Program-made: the position numbers and the translations under genes
The notes under the pieces: generated by a model
Told to the model about the DNA's origin: nothing
Seen by the model: only the letters and a program-made list of their open reading frames with translations
The model's database searches: none
Origin: Lactococcus nasutitermitis
GTDB taxonomy: Bacteria > Bacillota > Bacilli > Lactobacillales > Streptococcaceae
NCBI RefSeq assembly: GCF_018403765.1
Contig: NZ_BOVQ01000009.1
Coordinates: forward strand, 60,759 to 124,758
Length of the DNA: 64,000 nucleotides
Direction of reading: 5' to 3'
Shown: positions 1 to 8,404 of the stretch, in pieces
How the letters are laid out: each line of letters starts with the position of its first letter
Position numbering within the stretch: the stretch's first letter is position 1

Positions 1-780
1 ATTGACTTGATTATCGGAAGTCACACACATCATCTTTTTGAGCATGGCGCGCAGCTCAATGGTACTTTACTTGCGGCAGCTGGGAAATATGGTGAGCATA
101 TTGGCGAGATTGACTTAACATTTGATGGAAAAAATCTGATAGAGTCGCAGATTGAGGCTATTTCAACGAATACTTTGCCAAAGAAAAAGTCAGATTTGCT
201 TGAGAGTCATGGCTGGGAAGTGCAAGGACACACGCTTTTGCGTGGTACACAAGTTGCACAGTTGGAAAAAGCTTTGAGCAATCAATTTCCAGACTTTGAA
301 GCCAGTCATTTCATTGCTGGCAAATTTGCAGATTTTGGAAATGTAGCTGCTTGCGTGATGAATTCTGGTTTGCTGGTCACAGATGAGTTACCGGCGGAGA
401 TTACGCTGGACACTTTGCACGATGTTTTGCCACATTCTATGCGACTGATTCGCTTCACTTTTACTGGTGCTGAGCTAAAAAATGTCCTGACTGAAATCAT
501 TGATGTTTCCGCATTTTTGGGGACGCAGCAAATTCAGGGAATGGGATTTCGCGGAAAGAGTTTTGGAAATCTTGTCATGCAGGGAATTTCGCTGGAAGAT
601 GGAGAATTTTATTTCGGGGATAAAGTCGTGGAAAATGAAGCAACTTACCAAGTCGTCATGCCTGACCAGTACTTGTTTGCTTGGTATTTTCCATTGCTCA
701 AAAAAACGGGCAAATCTGAAATCCTTTTTCCAGATTTATTACGTGAAATTATTGCCAAAGAATTGACAAAAGAAGCTTAA
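1..780 (+). CDS. Metallophosphatase/5'-nucleotidase family protein, C-terminal part (5' end outside window)
   Basis: The reading frame is open from base 1, so the gene begins upstream and only its last 259 residues are here. Near the start it shows GSHTHH, the last metal-binding motif of calcineurin-like phosphoesterases. The rest looks like the 5'-nucleotidase C-terminal substrate-binding domain, including a stretch around ELPAEITLDTL-HDVLPHS that is typical of the UshA/YunD class. The family hydrolyses nucleotides or related phosphate esters with a two-metal centre. I infer the YunD-like subgroup because yutD follows, and these genes are also close in bacilli. There is no visible signal or anchor in this part. 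The gene ends three bases before a TTGACAG palindrome. Confidence 0.75.
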   Translation: MDLIIGSHTHHLFEHGAQLNGTLLAAAGKYGEHIGEIDLTFDGKNLIESQIEAISTNTLPKKKSDLLESHGWEVQGHTLLRGTQVAQLEKALSNQFPDFEASHFIAGKFADFGNVAACVMNSGLLVTDELPAEITLDTLHDVLPHSMRLIRFTFTGAELKNVLTEIIDVSAFLGTQQIQGMGFRGKSFGNLVMQGISLEDGEFYFGDKVVENEATYQVVMPDQYLFAWYFPLLKKTGKSEILFPDLLREIIAKELTKEA

Positions 781-782
781 AA

Positions 783-804
783 TTTTTGACAGAACTGTCA
801 AAAA
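783..804. repeat. TTGACAG palindrome, perfect copy (centre AA)
   Basis: Perfect 22-bp inverted repeat, T5-GACAG-AA-CTGTC-A5, starting three bases after the stop of the upstream gene. It is one of two perfect copies in this 81-bp gap. Confidence 0.9.
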
Positions 805-816
805 GATTTGCAGGCA

Positions 817-838
817 TTTTTGACAGTTCTGTCAAAAA
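817..838. repeat. TTGACAG palindrome, perfect copy (centre TT)
   Basis: Second perfect 22-bp copy in the same gap, 12 bp after the first and with the opposite central dinucleotide. It ends 23 bp before the yutD start codon. Confidence 0.9.
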
Positions 839-861
839 ATATAAAAGAAAAAATAGATAAA

Positions 862-1551
862 ATGGCTAAAGAAATAGACGAAACAAAATTAAATTACAAC
901 AAATATCCGGGAGAACACGTGATTGCGGTGGATAATATCGTGACAATCGGCGGCGACAAAACTTTTCACATTGTCCGCGATTTTCGTGATGCTTTTGACG
1001 CGGAAAAGTTGGAACAGCGCTTTTCTGACGTGTTTGACAAGTATGATTATCTTGTCGGCGATTTTGGATTTGAGCAACTTCGCTTGAAAGGATTTTTCTC
1101 CATGAGTCGCAAAAAAATGGCGGCTGACACAAAGATTGACCATCTTGAGGATTATCTCAACGAATATTGCAATTACGGTTGCCCTTATTTTGTGCTTCGG
1201 CGCGTGCGTGCGCGTGATTTGAAAAATGAGCAAGCCTATGAATCTGAGCGCGTATTTGAAGAAAATCCAAGCAAAGCAAAATTTGACAAACCACGTCGTA
1301 AACGAAATCGCAACCGCAACAAAAATTATGACAATAAAGAAAAAGTAACAGACAAAAAACGCGACACTGACAGCTTTGTCATGAATGAAAAACGTTCTGT
1401 CAAATTTGACAAAAAGCAAAACAAGCCATTTTCAGAGAAAAAAGTTTTTGACAGTTCTGTCAAAAATAAAAAAACAAGAAAAACAACAGAAAATGACAAA
1501 AAGCAGCCCAAAAAATCTTTTGTAATTAGAGAACGGCGCCACGATGCGTAA
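862..1551 (+). CDS. yutD: YutD-like protein with basic C-terminal extension
   Basis: The first about 130 residues resemble the YutD (DUF1027) family of small Firmicute proteins of unknown function. Typical features are an N-terminal KYPGEHVIAVDNIVTIGG-like segment and a CNYGCPYFVLRR segment. I start at the ATG at 862, since the upstream in-frame extension would only translate the preceding palindrome. Residues from about 140 form a long Lys/Arg/Asn-rich, low-complexity tail (RRKRNRNRNKN and similar), which suggests nucleic-acid or RNA contact. A perfect TTGACAG palindrome lies inside this tail and is read as FDSSVK. The gene overlaps the next one by 8 bp. Family assignment is by recall; the tail function is inference. 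Confidence 0.75.
   Translation: MAKEIDETKLNYNKYPGEHVIAVDNIVTIGGDKTFHIVRDFRDAFDAEKLEQRFSDVFDKYDYLVGDFGFEQLRLKGFFSMSRKKMAADTKIDHLEDYLNEYCNYGCPYFVLRRVRARDLKNEQAYESERVFEENPSKAKFDKPRRKRNRNRNKNYDNKEKVTDKKRDTDSFVMNEKRSVKFDKKQNKPFSEKKVFDSSVKNKKTRKTTENDKKQPKKSFVIRERRHDA
1445..1466. repeat. TTGACAG palindrome inside yutD (perfect, centre TT)
   Basis: All 22 bases of the palindrome are present in the coding sequence for the basic tail of YutD, read as F-D-S-S-V-K. Confidence 0.9.
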
Positions 1552-3337
1552 TATGAATAAGCTTCCGCCAAGTGAGCTTAAAAAGTATTTGGCACATTTA
1601 AAAGTCAAACCAAGTGAATTGATATTTTTCATCGCAAAGCCAGTTATCAAACGCCGCGCTTTGCTTATCACAAATATCATCCTCCTTTTTGCTTTGGCTT
1701 TTTTGAATTTTCTTGTTCCCCAATTTACAAAAACCATTATTGATGTTGCAATTCCTGAAAGAAGTACGTCATATCTTGTACATGAAGTCCTCCTCATGCT
1801 TGGGGTAACTGCTTTAATTGGGCTTCTCAGCTTCGCCAATGCTTATCTCATGCAGCGCCTCTCTCTTGAAGCTATTGCAGATATTCGCCTTGCCACTTAC
1901 AATAAACTGTTAAAGCAAGACTATGGCTACTTTCAAGACACGAAAACGGGCGACCTCATGGTGCGTTTGACAAGTGATATTCAAAATATTCAACTTCTGG
2001 TTTCAAACAACACCTTTAGTCTTGTCAGTCAAGCATTTACCTTTGTTGGTGTACTCGGCTTTCTATACATTCGTGATTGGAAAATGGCGTTGCTCATTTC
2101 ACTCACATTTCCGATATTATATCTCAATATTCAATTTTCGAGAGGACATATCCGCGAAGCAAATGCAAAAATGCGCCGCAATCTCTCAAAAATTTCCAAT
2201 CAACTTCAATCCACATTTACACAAATTGAACTTATAAAAAATTACACCACAGAAGCACACGAATCTGTCAAATTTGACAAACTTGTCAAAGAGGGCAATC
2301 ATTACCAACTTGACGTCACAAAATGGCAAAATATCTTATCACCAGTAACTACCTTTGTCAATACAGTTGGAACAGCAATCGTCCTTCTATTTGGTGGCTA
2401 TCTTATCATCAATCATGAACTTAGTATTGGTGAACTCGTTGCTTACATCAGTTATTTAGCGCTCCTGCAAGCACCGATTACTCTGATTAGTCAAGTTATT
2501 AATAATTTTCAAAATGCGCTTGTTTCCTATGACCACATTGAAGATGTTATGCGTGTGACCGAAAAAGTTGTTGATCCAGTAAATCCGCAACCATTTCCCA
2601 ATCCTTTGCAAAATGGAATTTCCTTAAATAACGTAAATTTTCACTATACAGGAAGCGAAAGCCCCATATTATCACACATTACATTTAATATTCCAGCAGG
2701 AAAAACAACTGCTCTAGTAGGACGTTCAGGAGCAGGAAAAACAACTCTGATTAAACTTCTCACTCGAATGTACGATACCAGCGCAGGAGAAATCAATTAT
2801 GATACTACCGAAATTCGCCAAATGACTCTTAAAGATTTGCGCCAGCATATTTCTGTTGTCAGCCAAGATGTCACAATCATTGACGGGACGATTGCTGAAA
2901 ATATTCGTTATGGAAGTTTCGGAGCAACGAAAGACAAAATCTTACAAGCAGCAGAACTAGCAGATATTTTGAACTTTATCAAAAGTTTGCCACAAGGTTT
3001 GGAAACTCAAGTCGGTGAACGTGGGGTGAAACTCTCAGGAGGACAAAAACAACGTCTTTCTATTGCCCGTGCTTTTCTAAAAGATGCCCCTGTCGTTGTT
3101 TTAGATGAAGCAACAGCAGCATTAGATAATGAATCAGAAAAACTTATTCAGCATGCTTTTGACAATCTTATGCAAGGACGTACTAGTATTGTCATTGCAC
3201 ATCGTCTTTCCACTATTCACGCCGCCCATCAAATTATTGTCATGGATGCAGGAAAAGTAGTAGAAAAAGGCAACCACGCTACCCTTCTTCAACAAGGAGG
3301 ACTTTATAAAATGCTCTATGACCTACAATTTGAGTAA
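1544..3337 (+). CDS. ABC exporter, fused permease-ATPase half transporter
   Basis: This 597-residue protein has the layout of BmrA/LmrA-type half exporters. An N-terminal membrane domain with about six hydrophobic helices (residues about 40-320) is followed by a nucleotide-binding domain with Walker A GRSGAGKTT at 393-401, the signature LSGGQKQR from 497, Walker B VVVLDEATAALD and the H-loop VIAHRLST. Such proteins act as dimers and pump lipids, drugs or peptides outwards; the substrate here cannot be told. The start overlaps yutD by 8 bp; a second ATG lies three codons later at 1553. A degenerate TTGACAG palindrome occurs at about 2273-2290 and is read FDKLVK. Confidence 0.9.
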   Translation: MRNMNKLPPSELKKYLAHLKVKPSELIFFIAKPVIKRRALLITNIILLFALAFLNFLVPQFTKTIIDVAIPERSTSYLVHEVLLMLGVTALIGLLSFANAYLMQRLSLEAIADIRLATYNKLLKQDYGYFQDTKTGDLMVRLTSDIQNIQLLVSNNTFSLVSQAFTFVGVLGFLYIRDWKMALLISLTFPILYLNIQFSRGHIREANAKMRRNLSKISNQLQSTFTQIELIKNYTTEAHESVKFDKLVKEGNHYQLDVTKWQNILSPVTTFVNTVGTAIVLLFGGYLIINHELSIGELVAYISYLALLQAPITLISQVINNFQNALVSYDHIEDVMRVTEKVVDPVNPQPFPNPLQNGISLNNVNFHYTGSESPILSHITFNIPAGKTTALVGRSGAGKTTLIKLLTRMYDTSAGEINYDTTEIRQMTLKDLRQHISVVSQDVTIIDGTIAENIRYGSFGATKDKILQAAELADILNFIKSLPQGLETQVGERGVKLSGGQKQRLSIARAFLKDAPVVVLDEATAALDNESEKLIQHAFDNLMQGRTSIVIAHRLSTIHAAHQIIVMDAGKVVEKGNHATLLQQGGLYKMLYDLQFE

Positions 3338-3359
3338 AACAATCAAATTATGATACAAT
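3330..3359 (+). promoter_or_regulatory. Promoter for rlmN
   Basis: TTGAGT (3330-3335), an 18-bp spacer, then TACAAT (3354-3359) with an upstream TG (extended -10). The -35 box overlaps the stop of the ABC exporter gene. The rlmN ATG is 48 bp downstream. Confidence 0.6.
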
Positions 3360-3407
3360 TAAACCGACTTAATAAAAGAATATAGAGAAAAAAATTCCGG
3401 AGATTTC

Positions 3408-4514
3408 ATGAACGAAATACAACATACAGCAACAAAAACAGCAGAAACGCGCCCCAGCATTTACGGCTTGACCCGCGAGCAACTCATTGACTGGGCAATA
3501 GAAAACAACGAAAAGAAATTCCGAGCAACCCAAGTCTGGGACTGGCTCTACCGCAAACGTGTCCAAAGTTTTGAAGAAATGACCAACCTCTCAGCAGCAT
3601 TCATCGAAAAACTTAACAGCCAGTTCATCATGAATCCCTTGCAGCAAGTCGTCATTCAAGAATCCGAAGACGGCACAGTCAAATATCTCTTCATGCTTCC
3701 TGATGGCATGATGATTGAAACAGTCCTCATGCGTCAAGCTTACGGATTTTCAGTCTGTGTTACCACTCAAGTCGGCTGTAACATGGGTTGCACTTTCTGT
3801 GCTTCCGGCATTCTCAAAAAAGAACGCGACGTTACCGCAGGCGAAATCGTCAGCCAAATCATGCTCGTCCAAAAAAATTTTGACGAACGTGGACAAGACG
3901 AACGTGTCTCACATATCGTCGTCATGGGAATTGGTGAACCCTTTGATAATTACGAAAACATGATAAATTTCCTCCACGTGATTAACGATGACAATGGTTT
4001 AGCCATCGGCGCGCGCCACATCACCGTTTCCACCTGCGGTTTCATGCCGAAAAAAATCGAAGAATTTGCCCACGAAGGACTGCAAATCAACCTTGCCATT
4101 TCCCTTCACGCACCAAATAATGACCTCCGCACAAGCCTTATGCGCATCAACCGCTCACAACCTCTCGAAAAACTCTTTGAATCCATTGATTATTACACAG
4201 AAACCACGAATCGCCGAGTGACTTACGAGTACATCATGCTTTCAGGCGTCAATGACACACCAGAAATTGCCCAAGAACTTGCAAATCTCATCAAGCCACG
4301 TAACAAACTCGCTTATGTCAACCTCATTCCCTACAATCCAGTAGCAGAACATATCAAGTACGAGCGCTCCACACACGATGCAACCATGAAATTCTACGAC
4401 GTTCTCAAGAAAAATGGCATCAACTGTGTCGTTCGTCAAGAACACGGCACAGATATAGATGCAGCCTGTGGACAACTCCGTTCAAAACAAATCCAAAAAG
4501 CAACAAAAGCATAA
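3408..4514 (+). CDS. rlmN: Dual-specificity 23S rRNA/tRNA (adenine-C2) methyltransferase RlmN
   Basis: RlmN is a radical SAM enzyme that methylates C2 of A2503 in 23S rRNA and A37 of some tRNAs, using a methyl-cysteine intermediate. The 368-residue length is normal. The iron-sulfur ligands appear as CNMGCTFC, with cysteines 124, 128 and 131. The SAM-binding GIGEPFDNY motif follows, and the C-terminal catalytic cysteine is visible at residue 354 in DAACGQL. The ATG at 3408 has a GGAG sequence about 7 bp upstream. It has its own promoter and a strong terminator, so it is probably monocistronic. The A2503 target and the lack of an extra conserved region argue for RlmN over the resistance paralogue Cfr. 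Confidence 0.95.
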   Translation: MNEIQHTATKTAETRPSIYGLTREQLIDWAIENNEKKFRATQVWDWLYRKRVQSFEEMTNLSAAFIEKLNSQFIMNPLQQVVIQESEDGTVKYLFMLPDGMMIETVLMRQAYGFSVCVTTQVGCNMGCTFCASGILKKERDVTAGEIVSQIMLVQKNFDERGQDERVSHIVVMGIGEPFDNYENMINFLHVINDDNGLAIGARHITVSTCGFMPKKIEEFAHEGLQINLAISLHAPNNDLRTSLMRINRSQPLEKLFESIDYYTETTNRRVTYEYIMLSGVNDTPEIAQELANLIKPRNKLAYVNLIPYNPVAEHIKYERSTHDATMKFYDVLKKNGINCVVRQEHGTDIDAACGQLRSKQIQKATKA

Positions 4515-4540
4515 AAACTGGTCTCAAAACCAGTTTTTTT
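4513..4540 (+). terminator. Rho-independent terminator after rlmN
   Basis: ACTGGT (4517-4522) pairs with ACCAGT (4529-4534), extended by A4/T4, and is followed by a run of T. Confidence 0.9.
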
Positions 4541-4563
4541 ATCTCAAAAATTTCTAAAGTATA

Positions 4564-4592
4564 TTGTCCCAACCATAAAAATATGCTATACT
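4564..4592 (+). promoter_or_regulatory. Promoter of the thi operon
   Basis: TTGTCC (4564-4569), a 17-bp spacer, TATACT (4587-4592) with TG one base upstream (extended -10). This places the transcript start about 45 bp before the TPP aptamer. Confidence 0.75.
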
Positions 4593-4644
4593 TAAACTGC
4601 AATTAAAAATAATGTTACACAAAAACATTATAAAATATAAAAAA

Positions 4645-4762
4645 GCACAATGGGTACTGCAAACAATGCGGTTGAGAAAAACCATCGGACCTGAACAGGT
4701 TAATACCTGCGTAGGAATGTGTCTGTATTTCGCTGAACCCTCCTTGTGCCCACACAAAGGAG
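4645..4762 (+). promoter_or_regulatory. TPP riboswitch (THI box) with RBS-masking hairpin
   Basis: The conserved core ACCTGAACAGGTTAATACC-TGCGTAGGAA and the upstream GGTTGAGA match the THI-box aptamer (about 4645-4722). P1 can form between GCACA (4645-4649) and TGTGT (4718-4722). Downstream, CTCCTTGTG (4740-4748) can pair with CACAAAGGAG (4753-4762) and hide the thiM Shine-Dalgarno. GCACAA (4645-4650) is also complementary to TTGTGC (4744-4749). So without TPP the 5' strand of P1 could open the masking hairpin. No U-rich terminator is present, so translational control is the likely mode. Confidence 0.9.
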
Positions 4763-4769
4763 ATTTTTT

Positions 4770-5534
4770 ATGTCTATTTTATTAACTATTCAAGAAAAAC
4801 AACCTCTCGTCTTGAACCTCGCAAACAGTGTTACCCAACAACACGTTGCAGACGCCATCAGCTTTCTGGGCGCTTCACCTCTCATGACCAGAGCAAGCAA
4901 CGAACTTGAAGAACTTCTCAGTATTTCTAGCGCTCTTGTCCTCAACACAGGCACGATAAACGAAGAAGAGCTTCCATTTTTCATCACAGCAGCTAAACTG
5001 GCAAATAAAATGCACAAACCAGTTATTTTAGACCCCGTAGCCGTGATGATGCCTTATCGTGCCAGCTTTGTCAGCCGTCTCATTGCCGAAGTAAAAATAA
5101 CGATTATTCGAGGAAATGCCGCCGAGATAGCATGGTTCGCTCAGTCAGTCGTAGCAAGCAAAGGAATAGATGCCCTAGATGAACAAGTAAACGACCATAA
5201 TGCACTTAAAGCTGCCAGACAAACCAACGCAGTAATTGTACAAACAGGACGTACAGATACGATTACAGATGGAAAAAAAGTATTAAAAGTGAACACACAT
5301 AGTCCACTTTTCAAAATAAACGTTGGCTGTGGCGATATGCTTTCAGCAATAATCGGAGCTTTTGCTTCCGTTTCAGATTCACCATTAGAAGCAGCATTTG
5401 AAGCCACACAACTCTTTGGGGAAGCAGGAGAACTGGCAAGCACAGCAGTCAACAACTTACCAGGAAATTTTGTGAATACACTTCTTGATACTCTCTACCA
5501 AAAAGCTCAAAATTCCAGAGAAACGATTATCTAA
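4770..5534 (+). CDS. thiM: Hydroxyethylthiazole kinase ThiM
   Basis: ThiM phosphorylates 4-methyl-5-(2-hydroxyethyl)thiazole to salvage the thiazole half of thiamine. The 254-residue protein shows the ribokinase-like fold motifs LNLANSVTQQ near the N terminus, VILDPVAV in the middle and the GCGDMLSA active-site loop. I chose the ATG at 4770, which has AAAGGAG 7-8 bp upstream; an in-frame GTG at 4746 would lie inside the riboswitch hairpin. First gene of thiM-cytX-thiD-thiE, 10 bp before the next start. The TPP riboswitch directly controls it. Confidence 0.93.
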   Translation: MSILLTIQEKQPLVLNLANSVTQQHVADAISFLGASPLMTRASNELEELLSISSALVLNTGTINEEELPFFITAAKLANKMHKPVILDPVAVMMPYRASFVSRLIAEVKITIIRGNAAEIAWFAQSVVASKGIDALDEQVNDHNALKAARQTNAVIVQTGRTDTITDGKKVLKVNTHSPLFKINVGCGDMLSAIIGAFASVSDSPLEAAFEATQLFGEAGELASTAVNNLPGNFVNTLLDTLYQKAQNSRETII

Positions 5535-5544
5535 GGAAAAATTT

Positions 5545-6888
5545 ATGGAAAACTCAAATATAAAAAATCATCAGCGCAACGTTGGAAGTTGGGACTCCCT
5601 CGCAACTTGGATAAATGCGAATGCAAATAACGGCACTTGGTTTACAGGAGGAGTGATTGCAGCAGCAGGAGTGATGACAGCCTCACTCACACTCATTATT
5701 GTTGGCATACTTTCTTACGCTTTTATGAGTATTTCCGCCTATATGGGCTATAAAACAGGACTTCCCTCAATGTACTTGACACGCCCTTCTTTTGGAGTTC
5801 GCGGCTCTATTCTCCCATCATTTATCAATATTGTACAGTTCATGGGCTGGGCGGCAACGAATACTTTCATCGCAGCACTTTCCATGGGGACAATGTTGCA
5901 CGTTCTTTTCGATTTTCCAAGCACGACAGGAAATAAAGCTTACATAAGTATTGGCTTAGGTGTTTTCCTGATGATGATATTGCATCTCTTATCCGTTTCA
6001 TTAGGAGAACGCTCCATACAACTTTTAGAACGTTTTGGTATTTGGTTGATTTATATCCTCGTCATTTGGGAAATGGTTGTTGTTTTTCATCATTATTCAT
6101 GGCAACAAATATTCAACTGGCATCCAGCGCTCAAGCTAAAAATGTCCACAGGAACGGTCATAGACACAATGGCAGTTTTCAATCTTGGTTGGGCAACAGC
6201 AGGTTCAGACTTTTCACGCTTTGCCAAAGATAAAAAATCAGCTCTTATTATCCCTTTCGTTGGCATCAATCTTGGGACATGGTGGTTTGCAGCTATCGGT
6301 ATGTTTTCAACCATTGCTATGGCATTGAGTTTACACAGTTTTGATCCAAATAATTCTGATCCATCTGCTGTGGCAACAAAACTTGGCTTAGGACTTGTTG
6401 CCTTACTTGTCATTGTAGTGAGTTCCACAACATCAAACGCTGTAAGTCTGCTCGCAGCAGGTTCAGCTTTCAATAATATCTTTAAAAAAGCAACACTGAA
6501 ACAATCTCTCATAACAGTCACGATTATTGCCTCTTTCATCTCCTTTATTCCACTGATTGTCAACAGCTTTTTAGACACATTTATTGTTTTCTTAAACATT
6601 GTAGGTATGACACTTATCCCAGTTATCCCCATTTACCTCCTAGATTTTTATCTTTTCAATAAAAGAAAATATCAACTCAATGCTTTAGAAAAAATAAATG
6701 GCCCTTATTGGTATCATAAAGGAGTGAATTGGCTCGCGATAATTGCATGGCTCATAGGTTTAATAGCTTACAATCTCTTTGAAAGATTGACCTTCCTCAG
6801 TCATACGATTGGAGTCAGTTTTGAAGCATTGATAATTTCAGGATTCACATATTATCTATTAACAAAAATATTCAGAAAGAAAAAATAA
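5545..6888 (+). CDS. cytX: CytX-like NCS1 permease, probable hydroxymethylpyrimidine transporter
   Basis: This 447-residue protein has about 12 hydrophobic segments and belongs to the nucleobase:cation symporter-1 (cytosine/purine/thiamine permease) family. N-terminal features such as WDSLATWINANANNGTW-F and a conserved GVRGS segment fit CytX. CytX is repeatedly found with TPP riboswitches and is thought to import the thiamine pyrimidine HMP. The start at 5545 has TAAGGA about 8 bp upstream; an earlier in-frame codon overlaps thiM. Its place between thiM and thiD, and the absence of thiC, supports pyrimidine uptake for ThiD. Substrate is inferred from context. Confidence 0.88.
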   Translation: MENSNIKNHQRNVGSWDSLATWINANANNGTWFTGGVIAAAGVMTASLTLIIVGILSYAFMSISAYMGYKTGLPSMYLTRPSFGVRGSILPSFINIVQFMGWAATNTFIAALSMGTMLHVLFDFPSTTGNKAYISIGLGVFLMMILHLLSVSLGERSIQLLERFGIWLIYILVIWEMVVVFHHYSWQQIFNWHPALKLKMSTGTVIDTMAVFNLGWATAGSDFSRFAKDKKSALIIPFVGINLGTWWFAAIGMFSTIAMALSLHSFDPNNSDPSAVATKLGLGLVALLVIVVSSTTSNAVSLLAAGSAFNNIFKKATLKQSLITVTIIASFISFIPLIVNSFLDTFIVFLNIVGMTLIPVIPIYLLDFYLFNKRKYQLNALEKINGPYWYHKGVNWLAIIAWLIGLIAYNLFERLTFLSHTIGVSFEALIISGFTYYLLTKIFRKKK

Positions 6889-6891
6889 AAA

Positions 6892-7683
6892 ATGCAAGTA
6901 AAACAAGTAGTAACGATTGCGGGTATTGATTCTAGTGGTGGCGCTGGAGTCAACGCAGATGTCAAGACTTTCCACAATCAAAAAGTGTACGGTGCAACAA
7001 TAATCACAGGGCTTACCGCCCAAAACACTTATGGTGTGCAGGCAATAACAACAACTCCTCCTGATTTTATTTTAAAACAGTTTGATTCAGTGTTCTCAGA
7101 TTTAGAGATTTCAGCAGCAAAAACAGGTGCATTATTTTCAAAAGAGCAAGTAGAAGCAGTCATTCAGGGAATAAAAAAATATCGCCCGAAACACCTCGTT
7201 GTTGACCCAGTCATGGTAGCAAAAGGAGGAGCAAAACTCTTGACTGATGATGCGATTGAAAAAGTAAAAATAGAACTTTTCCCTCTGGCAGAACTCATAA
7301 CACCAAATCTTGATGAAACAGAAGTATTAGTTGGCTATCCAGTTGATACTGAAGAAAAAATCCATCAAGCCCTCTTTGATTTACAAGCAATGGGAGCAGC
7401 AAATGTTCTCATCAAAGGAGGACATTTGAAAGGAAGTAAAGTAATAGATAGCCTTTTAACGGCAAATGGTAGTATAACAACTTACACAGCAAATCGAACG
7501 AATACAAAACGAACACATGGAACAGGAGATACACTTTCCTCCTACATTGTTGCCCACCTCGCACAAAACGAAAATCTTCTGGACATTATGCCAAAAGCTA
7601 AACTATTTATCAGCAAAGCAATTAAAGAAGAAATCAATGTTGGGCATGGTCATGGTCCACTCAATCACTGGATAAAAGGATAA
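6892..7683 (+). CDS. thiD: Hydroxymethylpyrimidine/phosphomethylpyrimidine kinase ThiD
   Basis: ThiD phosphorylates HMP twice to HMP-pyrophosphate. The sequence shows the substrate loop GIDSSGGAGVNADVKTF near the N terminus, the central VVDPVMVAKGG segment and the ribokinase anion hole HGTGDTLSS near the C terminus. The 263-residue length is normal. It begins 3 bp after cytX and its stop abuts the thiE start. The Shine-Dalgarno is weak (AGAAAGAAAAAAT), so translation may be coupled to cytX. Confidence 0.95.
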   Translation: MQVKQVVTIAGIDSSGGAGVNADVKTFHNQKVYGATIITGLTAQNTYGVQAITTTPPDFILKQFDSVFSDLEISAAKTGALFSKEQVEAVIQGIKKYRPKHLVVDPVMVAKGGAKLLTDDAIEKVKIELFPLAELITPNLDETEVLVGYPVDTEEKIHQALFDLQAMGAANVLIKGGHLKGSKVIDSLLTANGSITTYTANRTNTKRTHGTGDTLSSYIVAHLAQNENLLDIMPKAKLFISKAIKEEINVGHGHGPLNHWIKG

Positions 7684-8325
7684 ATGAATAAAAATTTTTT
7701 GAAATGTTATTTTATTGCAGGGCCGCAAGATTTTCCTAATCTCTCTTTAGAAGAAGCAGAAGTAAAAATCTCAAAACTTATCGCAAGTGGTGTCACAGCC
7801 TATCAATTTCGTGACAAAGGAACGCATTATAAAAATGAAGATGGAAGATTGGGCTTGGCAAATCGTTTAAGAAAAGTAGCAAAAGCGCATAATGTTCCAT
7901 TTATTATCAATGACGATAGTGCGCTTGCTTTTGAAGTCGGAGCAGATGGATTACATCTTGGACAAGACGATATGGCAGTGAGTAGAGCGCGTGATTTACT
8001 AGGAAAAAAAGTCTTTATTGGACTTTCTGTGCGCAATGAACAAGAACTTATACAAGCCCAATCAAGTAAGGCAGATTACCTAGGAATCGGACCAATCTAT
8101 CAAACGAGTTCAAAAAAAGATGCAGCCAAACCTATTGGAGATAAACTGCTCACAAGCATTCTTCAAGTGAACCAACTTCCCATAGTAGGAATTGGTGGTA
8201 TTGACCTAAGTAAAGCTGAAAAATTAGCAAAAACAGGTTTAGATGGTGTTGCCATTATTTCTCTACTCACAGAGACGAAAATGCCTTATAGAACAATTAA
8301 CACAATATTAAGAGCATTTGAATAA
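7684..8325 (+). CDS. thiE: Thiamine-phosphate synthase ThiE
   Basis: ThiE joins HMP-pyrophosphate and thiazole phosphate into thiamine phosphate. The 213-residue TIM-barrel protein shows the FRDKG motif for the pyrophosphate, NDDSALAFEVGADGLHLGQ-DD for Mg and substrate binding, and GIGPIYQTSSKKDA. Its ATG directly follows the thiD stop codon, which indicates tight coupling. It ends the salvage operon: thiazole kinase, pyrimidine import, pyrimidine kinase and coupling enzyme. No thiazole or pyrimidine synthesis genes are in this cluster. Confidence 0.95.
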   Translation: MNKNFLKCYFIAGPQDFPNLSLEEAEVKISKLIASGVTAYQFRDKGTHYKNEDGRLGLANRLRKVAKAHNVPFIINDDSALAFEVGADGLHLGQDDMAVSRARDLLGKKVFIGLSVRNEQELIQAQSSKADYLGIGPIYQTSSKKDAAKPIGDKLLTSILQVNQLPIVGIGGIDLSKAEKLAKTGLDGVAIISLLTETKMPYRTINTILRAFE

Positions 8326-8362
8326 AAAACACTCTCAAATATGAACAAAATCCTACTAAATT

Positions 8363-8371
8363 TGATAGAAT
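8363..8371 (+). promoter_or_regulatory. Possible extended -10 promoter of the nitroreductase gene
   Basis: TGATAGAAT gives an extended -10 (TAGAAT at 8366-8371) 33 bp before the ATG. No convincing -35 box is visible at 17 bp. Confidence 0.4.
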
Positions 8372-8404
8372 AGATTTAAAGACAAAAAATAGAAGAGAGA
8401 ACTC

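Noticed and set aside
783..838. Reading the TTGACAG palindromes as Rho-independent terminators
   Set aside because: The hairpin has U's on its 5' side and A's on its 3' side, so no U tail follows the stem. Several copies lie inside genes, and true terminators with T tails are found separately near some of them (guaB, rpmB).
889..1419. Minus-strand open frame of 176 codons opposite yutD
   Set aside because: Phe/Ile/Val-rich antisense of the Lys/Asn-rich yutD frame; no Shine-Dalgarno and no family resemblance.
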